Source: CAYLQA01 sp964385695
Lineage (GTDB): Bacteria > Desulfobacterota > Desulfobulbia > Desulfobulbales > Desulfurivibrionaceae
Direction of reading: 5' to 3'
Length of the DNA: 58,613 nucleotides
Assembly: GCA_964385695.1 (NCBI GenBank)
Contig: CAYLQA010000018.1
Coordinates: 1 to 58,613, forward strand
Position 1 is the stretch's first letter; each line of letters opens with the position of its first letter. This document shows positions 51,867 to 58,613 of this stretch, in pieces. Under the pieces are notes generated by a model. It saw only the letters and a list, made by a program, of their open reading frames with translations, did not search any database and had not been told where the DNA came from. Both the position numbers and the translations under genes were made by a program.

Positions 51867-53390
51867 ATGCAGATCAAAGCCGAAGAGATCAGTCAAATTA
51901 TCAAGGGGCAGATCAAGGATTACGAGAGTAAAGTTGATCTGAGCGAAACCGGTACCGTAATCTCCGTTGGTGACGGTATTGCTCGTATCCATGGAATCGA
52001 GAATTGCATGGCAATGGAGCTCGTGGAATTCCCCGGTGGTATTCTCGGAATCGCTCTGAACCTTGAGACCGACAACGTCGGTGTTGCGGTTCTCGGTAGT
52101 GTCAGTGGTATTAAAGAAGGTGACACCGTAAAGCGTACCGGCCGTATTGCTGAGGTTCCTGTTGGACCTGAGATGGAAGGCCGCGTTGTTGACGGTGTGG
52201 GTGCGCCCATTGACGGCCAGGGCCCCATCAACGCCAAGAACTCCTCCAAGATCGAGGTTCTGGCCCCCGGTGTTATCGCCCGTAAGTCTGTACATGAGCC
52301 CTGCTACACCGGTGCCAAGGCGGTAGACGCCATGACCCCTGTTGGCCGCGGCCAGCGTGAGTTGGTCATCGGTGACCGTCAGATTGGTAAGACCGCTGTC
52401 TGTGTTGATGCTATCATCGCCCAGAAAGAAACCGACGTACATTGTATCTATGTTGCGATCGGTCAGAAAAAATCCACCGTTGCCCTGGTTGTTGAGGCCC
52501 TTCGTAAGAACGGTGCCATGGACTACACTACGGTTGTAGCGGCCTGTGCCTCTGATCCTGCTCCCATGCAGTACGTTGCGGCATTCGCCGGTTGCGCCAT
52601 GGGTGAGTACTTCCGTGACAACGGCCAGCACGCACTGATCATTTATGATGATCTTTCCAAGCAGGCGGTTTCTTATCGTGAGCTTTCCCTCTTGCTTCGT
52701 CGTCCGCCGGGACGTGAGGCGTTCCCTGGAGACATTTTCTTCAACCATTCCCGTCTCCTTGAGCGTGCCTGTAAGGTAAACGATGAGCTTGGCGCCGGTT
52801 CTCTGACCGCTTTGCCCATCATCGAGACCCAGGCCGGTGACGTTTCCGCTTTCATCCCGACCAACGTTATCTCCATTACCGACGGTCAGGTATATCTTGA
52901 GCCCAACCTGTTCTTCGCCGGTGTTCGCCCCGCGATCAACGTTGGCCTCTCCGTATCCCGCGTTGGTGGTGCTGCCCAGTGTAAGGCAATGAAGCAGGTT
53001 GCCGGTACCCTTCGTCTGGATCTGGCCCAGTATCGTGAGCTTGCCGCATTCGCCGGTTTCGGTTCCGATCTTGATGCCGCCACCCAGGCCCAGTTGACCC
53101 GCGGTGAGCGTCTGGTTGAGATTCTCAAGCAGCCTCAGTATCAGCCGCTCTCCATGGAGAAGCAGGTATCCATTATCTACGCCGGTACCCGCGGCTATCT
53201 TGATACTCTGCCCGTTGAGACCCTGGCCGAGTACGAGGCAGGCCTCTATGATCACATCGAGAAGAACGATCCTAGCGTTTTTGATGACCTGAAAGAGAAG
53301 CAGGAAATTGATGATGCACTGGAAACCAAGATGAAGAACGCACTGCAGGCTTACGGAGATTCCTTCAAGGCTGCTAAAGGCCTTAACTAA
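51867..53390 (+). CDS. atpA: F-type ATP synthase subunit alpha
   Basis: 507 residues from the ATG at 51867. The non-catalytic nucleotide site has the P-loop 'GDRQIGKTAVC', followed by 'DAIIAQKETDVHCIYVAIGQKKST' in parts and 'ALIIYDDLSKQAVSYRELSLL' split around 265-285. A GTG at 51855 overlaps atpH; the ATG with GGGGAG upstream is better. Codon use here is unusually even, as expected for highly expressed genes. Confidence 0.97.
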   Translation: MQIKAEEISQIIKGQIKDYESKVDLSETGTVISVGDGIARIHGIENCMAMELVEFPGGILGIALNLETDNVGVAVLGSVSGIKEGDTVKRTGRIAEVPVGPEMEGRVVDGVGAPIDGQGPINAKNSSKIEVLAPGVIARKSVHEPCYTGAKAVDAMTPVGRGQRELVIGDRQIGKTAVCVDAIIAQKETDVHCIYVAIGQKKSTVALVVEALRKNGAMDYTTVVAACASDPAPMQYVAAFAGCAMGEYFRDNGQHALIIYDDLSKQAVSYRELSLLLRRPPGREAFPGDIFFNHSRLLERACKVNDELGAGSLTALPIIETQAGDVSAFIPTNVISITDGQVYLEPNLFFAGVRPAINVGLSVSRVGGAAQCKAMKQVAGTLRLDLAQYRELAAFAGFGSDLDAATQAQLTRGERLVEILKQPQYQPLSMEKQVSIIYAGTRGYLDTLPVETLAEYEAGLYDHIEKNDPSVFDDLKEKQEIDDALETKMKNALQAYGDSFKAAKGLN

Positions 53391-53405
53391 AGGGGGTAAG
53401 GTCTC

Positions 53406-54281
53406 ATGCCAAGCCTTAAGGAAGTTCAAATAAAAATTGGTGGTGTGAAGAAAACTTCACAGATCACCAAGGCCATGAATATGGTTGCCGCTGCCAAGCT
53501 GCGTGGCGCTCAGCAAAAGATGGAAGATTTCCGTCCCTATGCTGAGAAGTTCAACGCAGCCATGGGGAATCTTTCCTCCGGCATGGATTCCGGCGCCTTC
53601 CCGCTCATGGAAGTGCGTGAGGTGAACAGTGTCGAGATCGTGGTCGTGACCTCTGATCGCGGACTGTGCGGTAGCTTCAATGCCAATATCCTCAAAGTTG
53701 CCGAGAAGATGATGGCCGATTTTGAGGCCCAGGGCAAAAAGGTATCCTTCACCTGTATCGGGAAAAAAGCCGCTGGTTATTTTAAGAAGACCGGCAAGGT
53801 TCGCGCGACACACCTGGATATCATGGGCACCTTTCAGATGTTCAATGCCCGTGCTATTGCCCAGGACGTAGCAGCAAACTTCGTAGCCGGTGAGGCTGAT
53901 GAGGTACACATCGTCTACGGCAAATTTCAGAGTGTTGCCGTGCAAAAGCCTGCGGCCCAACTCATCCTACCGGTGAAACCGGCTGAGGAAGAGGCAGCCA
54001 CAGAGGATGCCGACGCAAACGCGGCCTATATCTACGAGCCCAGCACCGAAGAGATTATGGAGGTCATGCTGCCTCTTTACCTTAATGTCATGGTCTATCA
54101 CTCCATGCTTGAGGTAAGTGCCAGTGAGCATGCTGCGCGTATGACTGCCATGGATAATGCAACCAATGCCTGTTCTGACATGATCAGTGAACTCACCTTG
54201 ATTTACAACAAGGCACGTCAGGCAAATATTACCGGTGACTTGATGGATATCGTCGGCGGTGCCGAGGCGTTGAAAGGATAA
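53406..54281 (+). CDS. atpG: F-type ATP synthase subunit gamma
   Basis: 291-residue rotor shaft. The N-terminal coiled coil 'KKTSQITKAMNMVAAAKLRGA' is split over residues 15-35, 'SDRGLCGSFNANI' is the conserved block, and the C-terminal helix 'ASEHAARMTAMDNATNACSDMI' (in pieces) contacts beta. GGGGGTAAGG precedes the ATG. Confidence 0.96.
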   Translation: MPSLKEVQIKIGGVKKTSQITKAMNMVAAAKLRGAQQKMEDFRPYAEKFNAAMGNLSSGMDSGAFPLMEVREVNSVEIVVVTSDRGLCGSFNANILKVAEKMMADFEAQGKKVSFTCIGKKAAGYFKKTGKVRATHLDIMGTFQMFNARAIAQDVAANFVAGEADEVHIVYGKFQSVAVQKPAAQLILPVKPAEEEAATEDADANAAYIYEPSTEEIMEVMLPLYLNVMVYHSMLEVSASEHAARMTAMDNATNACSDMISELTLIYNKARQANITGDLMDIVGGAEALKG

Positions 54282-54350
54282 ATAATTCAGGCAACTAAAC
54301 TCCAGCCTGTCTAAGGATTTTAAAGAGTAGAAGCTGAGGAGGCTTATAAA

Positions 54351-55772
<1,422 letters not shown>

Positions 55773-55787
55773 CCTAAGCGAATATCC

Positions 55788-55821
55788 ACCTGTCGGGCTA
55801 CCGCAAGGTAGCCTGGCAGGT
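55788..55821 (+). promoter_or_regulatory. Stable GNRA-loop hairpin between atpD and atpC
   Basis: ACCTG-TCG-GGCTACC pairs with GGTAGCC-TGG-CAGGT across a GCAA tetraloop, and ends 18 bases before the atpC start. No T-tract follows. It may be a processing or translation-control element that adjusts epsilon relative to beta. Confidence 0.55.
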
Positions 55822-55839
55822 TTGTGATGAGGTTCTATA

Positions 55840-56262
55840 ATGGCTGAAAAATTACAGTTGGAAGTGGTTACTCCCAAAGGTGCTATCTTAAGCGATACCG
55901 TTGATATCGTGACTGCACCAGGTTATGGCGGTGAGTTCGGTGTCTTGGCTAACCATGCGCCCTTCCTCAGCACCATTAAAATTGGGACTTTGACCTACAA
56001 GCAGGACGGCAATGAGAGTCATCTGATGATCAGCGGCGGTTTCTGTGAGGTCTCAAACAACAAGCTGACCTTCTTGGTCGAATCTGCAGAGCGTGGCGAA
56101 GATATTGATGTCGATCGCGCACTCAGGGCCAAGGAGCGTGCCGAGCAGCGCATTGCCGAGGCTGTGCAGCAGAAAGAAAAGATTGATCGGGTTCGGGCCG
56201 AGGCTGCATTGCAGCGTGCCCTGAGTCGGATTAAGGTTGCCGAGCAACGCAACCCTCGCTAA
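55840..56262 (+). CDS. atpC: F-type ATP synthase subunit epsilon
   Basis: 140 residues. The N-terminal beta-sandwich starts 'LQLEVVTPKGAILSDTVDIV' (in pieces), with 'GGEFGVLANHAPFLSTIKIG' and a C-terminal helical hairpin 'RALRAKERAEQRI'. It couples rotation and can inhibit the enzyme. TGAGG is the RBS. Confidence 0.95.
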   Translation: MAEKLQLEVVTPKGAILSDTVDIVTAPGYGGEFGVLANHAPFLSTIKIGTLTYKQDGNESHLMISGGFCEVSNNKLTFLVESAERGEDIDVDRALRAKERAEQRIAEAVQQKEKIDRVRAEAALQRALSRIKVAEQRNPR

Positions 56263-56290
56263 CAAAGCGGGAAAAGAGAGCATAAAAAAA

Positions 56291-56318
56291 GCCGCCCATT
56301 TGGGCGGCTTTTTTTTTG
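56291..56318. terminator. Bidirectional terminator between atpC and cheX
   Basis: GCCGCCC pairs with GGGCGGC, with A-rich and nine-T flanks on the two sides, so it works for both converging genes. Confidence 0.92.
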
Positions 56319-56335
56319 AACTTTACCTGAAGGAG

Positions 56336-56809
56336 TTATTTCTTGTCGCCGAGATTGGCCTCGACCACAAAGGGGCCGTCCGCTGTATCAAAGGGAATAA
56401 CTATGGTGGGCGCGTCTGAGTAATACTTGATATCCACCCCGGTTCCTACGACCATGGTGGGGGTGGCCAGATCAAACTGATGATCCAACTTGGCAAGTTG
56501 GGCCTTGGCGCCGCCGCATATCATGTTGGTCAGCTCACCGACCGCATCCACCACCTCGTCATCGATCTTGGCCTTGGGATCTTCCATGAGCATATTGGCC
56601 ACGATCTTAAGGATACATTTTTCCGTGAAGCTGACTATCATCGATCCCGTAATACTATCGGAGGTCATCCCGATAATACCCGTGACCTCGCCGTAGGAAG
56701 TAGTGCCTTCTTTCAGTTGCGGTTTTTGTGGGTTAACAGGAGTTTGGGCCATTGTCTCCAATACGTTCTTGGTGGCCTGTAAAAAGGGGTTTATGAATTC
56801 TGCCTTCAT
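56336..56809 (-). CDS. cheX: CheY-P phosphatase CheX
   Basis: 157 residues of the CheC/CheX/FliY family, which dephosphorylate CheY-P in chemotaxis signalling. The single active-site pattern E-x2-N is in 'AVGELTNMICGGAKA', and 'MIVSFTEKCILKIVANML' lies before it. CheX has one such motif, CheC has two, so CheX is favoured. It stands alone, away from a che operon. Confidence 0.9.
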   Translation of the reverse strand: MKAEFINPFLQATKNVLETMAQTPVNPQKPQLKEGTTSYGEVTGIIGMTSDSITGSMIVSFTEKCILKIVANMLMEDPKAKIDDEVVDAVGELTNMICGGAKAQLAKLDHQFDLATPTMVVGTGVDIKYYSDAPTIVIPFDTADGPFVVEANLGDKK

Positions 56810-57080
56810 AGATTGTTCCGAGAGTTTTGATTAGCTTGTCTGCAAAAATTACATAGTCATAGATTGCGGTATCTTACGTGAATTGTCAAGGCCTATCAGG
56901 GGCTGATTAGCTAGGAATTTTGTTCTCTTCGGGCCAACAGAAAATGAAGAATGAAAAATTTGCATGAAATGGTTTGTAAAACATATTAAAGTACGCTTTT
57001 GGGAGCTAAATCCTGGTTTTTACAACAAATATCGGTATTTATACGTATATATTTTGAAGTGATGTTTTAGGGAGGAAAAC

Positions 57081-58496
57081 ATGGACGCCAAGCAAAGAAT
57101 GGCAATTGCCAGGCAGCAGCCCACAGAGATGTCTGTTGCAGAGCGTGTTACAAATTTTGACGAAGTCGTTTCCGGCTTTACCCATGAGCAAGCAATGCTT
57201 GAGGCGGACCGCTGCCTGCAATGCAAAAAGCCAAAGTGTCAGGAAGGATGCCCGATCCACAATGATATCCCGGGCTTTATCAGGTTGTTGCGGGAGGGCA
57301 AGGTGGAAGAGGCATACTGGAAAGATCGTGAGACCAATTCATTGCCGGCGATCTGTTCCAGGGTCTGTCCCCATGAGTTTCAGTGTGAGGGCCATTGTAT
57401 CCGTGCTAAAAAGGGCGATGCCGTCGCTATCGGCATGTTGGAGCGTTACATTGTCGATTGGATGGTGGACAATGGGAAGAACATGCTGCAACCTTGCGCC
57501 ATGCCCAAGGATAAAAAGATAGCCATTGTCGGCTCCGGCCCTGCCGGAATGTCTGTTGCCTATTATCTGGCCCATGAGGGCTATCCCTGTACCATCTTTG
57601 AAAGCCTGCCCGTTCTTGGAGGTATGCTTTCTGTCGGTATCCCCGCATATCGTCTTCCCAGAGACATTATCAACGCGGAATTTGAGGCCCTGAAAAACTG
57701 TGGGGTATCCATTGCTACGGATGTGGTTATCGGCAAGGATAAAACCCTGCAGGATCTTAAGGACGAAGGCTACGGTGCGGTTTTCTTGGGCCCTGGCGCA
57801 CACCTGAGCCGCAAGCTCGGAGTTGACGGCGAGGAGCTTGAAGGGGTTGTCCACGGTGTGGATTATCTGCGTCGGGTCAATCTGGGCGAGAAGATGAATA
57901 TCGGCAAGAATGTGGTTGTGGTCGGCGGCGGAAACGTGGCCATTGACTGCGCCCGTACCGCGCTCCGAACCGGCTCGGATAATGTCTTTATCCTCTATCG
58001 CCGAACCAAGGCGGAGATGCCTGCCTCCCAGGCTGAGGTGCATCACCTGGAAGAAGAGGGTGTGAATATTGAGATGCTGGCCGCACCGGTTAAGGTACAT
58101 GGCGAGAATGGCAAGCTGACCAAGATTGAGTGCATTAGGATGGTGCTTGGCGAGTGTGACGCCTCTGGTCGCTGTCGTCCGGTTCCACAGGAAGGCTCCA
58201 ACTTTATGATCGAAGCGGATGCCATTATTCCTGCGATCAGCCAGGATGTGGATGTCTCTTCCAGCACAGGTGAGGAGCTTGACCTTTCCCGTTGGGGAAC
58301 CTTTGAGGTGGATGAGACCACCATGCAAAGCTCCCAGGATTGGATCTTTGCTGCAGGTGACGCCGTACTTGGTCCGCAGACCGTGGCCAAGGCCGTTTAC
58401 CAAGCCAAAGAGGCTGCAGAGTCCATCAAACGCTATATTGAAGGAACGGACATGAAAGAGGGTCGGATTGAGCTGGAAGAGGTCTCTGCAGCGTAA
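57081..58496 (+). CDS. gltA: Glutamate synthase (NADPH) small-subunit-like oxidoreductase
   Basis: 471-residue GltD-type flavoprotein. An N-terminal Fe-S segment 'CLQCKKPKCQEGCPI' is followed by FAD-binding 'GSGPAGMSVAYYLAHEGYPC' (about 150-170) and NAD(P)-binding 'VVGGGNVAIDCARTALR' (about 275-291). AGGGAGG precedes the ATG. The glutamate synthase large subunit is not adjacent; stand-alone GltD-like proteins of this length (gltA in many anaerobes) can work as NADPH-dependent electron-transfer subunits, such as in NfnB-like or GltA pairs. Confidence 0.9.
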   Translation: MDAKQRMAIARQQPTEMSVAERVTNFDEVVSGFTHEQAMLEADRCLQCKKPKCQEGCPIHNDIPGFIRLLREGKVEEAYWKDRETNSLPAICSRVCPHEFQCEGHCIRAKKGDAVAIGMLERYIVDWMVDNGKNMLQPCAMPKDKKIAIVGSGPAGMSVAYYLAHEGYPCTIFESLPVLGGMLSVGIPAYRLPRDIINAEFEALKNCGVSIATDVVIGKDKTLQDLKDEGYGAVFLGPGAHLSRKLGVDGEELEGVVHGVDYLRRVNLGEKMNIGKNVVVVGGGNVAIDCARTALRTGSDNVFILYRRTKAEMPASQAEVHHLEEEGVNIEMLAAPVKVHGENGKLTKIECIRMVLGECDASGRCRPVPQEGSNFMIEADAIIPAISQDVDVSSSTGEELDLSRWGTFEVDETTMQSSQDWIFAAGDAVLGPQTVAKAVYQAKEAAESIKRYIEGTDMKEGRIELEEVSAA

Positions 58497-58521
58497 AGTT
58501 TAGAGCTATAAGATTATGTGT

Positions 58522-58559
58522 AAAAAAAGGCCCTGCCGGTATCGGCAGGGCCTTTTTTT
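58522..58559 (+). terminator. Terminator after the GltD-like gene
   Basis: GGCCCTGCC pairs with GGCAGGGCC around GGTATC, followed by seven T, with seven A before it, so it may also work on minus. Confidence 0.92.
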
Positions 58560-58613
58560 AGGTTCTTCGCAGATTAGCGGGAAAGTTGAGAATAGAAACA
58601 GCGGAAAGGTTAA

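Overview
The window reads as a stretch of chromosome from a Gram-negative, largely anaerobic deltaproteobacterium (Desulfobacterota; Desulfobulbaceae-like is my best guess, from gene content and protein style, not from a marker-gene search). Supporting signs are a split b'/b ATP synthase stalk, a free-standing glutamate-synthase-type small subunit, rubrerythrin, MtaB and CinA next to RecA, an unfused CheX, and several proteins of the uncultured-delta hypothetical type. About 50 protein genes are visible. I see no rRNA, tRNA, CRISPR array, prophage or complete insertion sequence.

Layout. 1-760: what looks like the right end of an IS200/IS605-type element directly abutting a DUF218 (ElyC/YdcF) gene that appears 5'-truncated. 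776-7844 (minus): dnaG-rpoD and then dprA-topA, two tight gene pairs for replication, transcription and DNA uptake. 8115-14607 (plus): an unknown helical protein, a Ca2+/Na+ antiporter, a fused aldolase/dehydrogenase, two unknown small proteins, an Xaa-Pro-type peptidase and a small monohaem c-type cytochrome. 14871-18342 (plus): a divergent PRPP-synthetase-like protein, RNase PH, tRNA-guanine transglycosylase and YajC, with two roughly 105-nt imperfect hairpins in the gaps. 18601-31666: metal and stress functions, namely a Cu/Ag CusCBA efflux operon with a Met/His-rich periplasmic protein, a rubrerythrin-VIT-zinc-ribbon operon, a diguanylate cyclase, an SDR, an AsmA-like protein and two small membrane proteins sharing an orphan four-cysteine domain. 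31734-36002: U32 protease-like enzyme, ATP-PEPCK family protein and MnmA. 36108-41455: a FadL-type porin, a 1084-residue STAND ATPase with a SARP/OmpR-like output domain, and a divergent gene for a secreted cysteine-repeat protein. 41690-47273: DUF1566, GIY-YIG, MtaB, CinA, RecA. 47440-58496: AlaS, the atpF'FHAGDC cluster, CheX and a GltD-like oxidoreductase.

How the parts work together. The cus operon exports Cu(I)/Ag(I) from the periplasm. Its upstream region carries a textbook -24/-12 sigma-54 promoter and two copies of a GAATATTC-centred palindrome exactly two helical turns apart, so I infer control by an enhancer-binding regulator encoded elsewhere. Rubrerythrin and the VIT transporter reproduce as two adjacent genes the domain pair that is fused in MbfA, suggesting iron detoxification. 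The ATP synthase cluster lacks the membrane a and c subunits, which must lie elsewhere. The dnaG and atp promoter regions share an almost identical TTGACA...ATAGATTAGA core, hinting at common growth-linked transcription.

The most novel-looking region is 36108-41455: a porin, a large ATP-sensing transcription regulator with a homopolymeric C9 tract in its fifth to seventh codons, and a divergent three-repeat secreted protein whose promoter carries 11-bp-spaced direct repeats of the kind SARP-type regulators bind.
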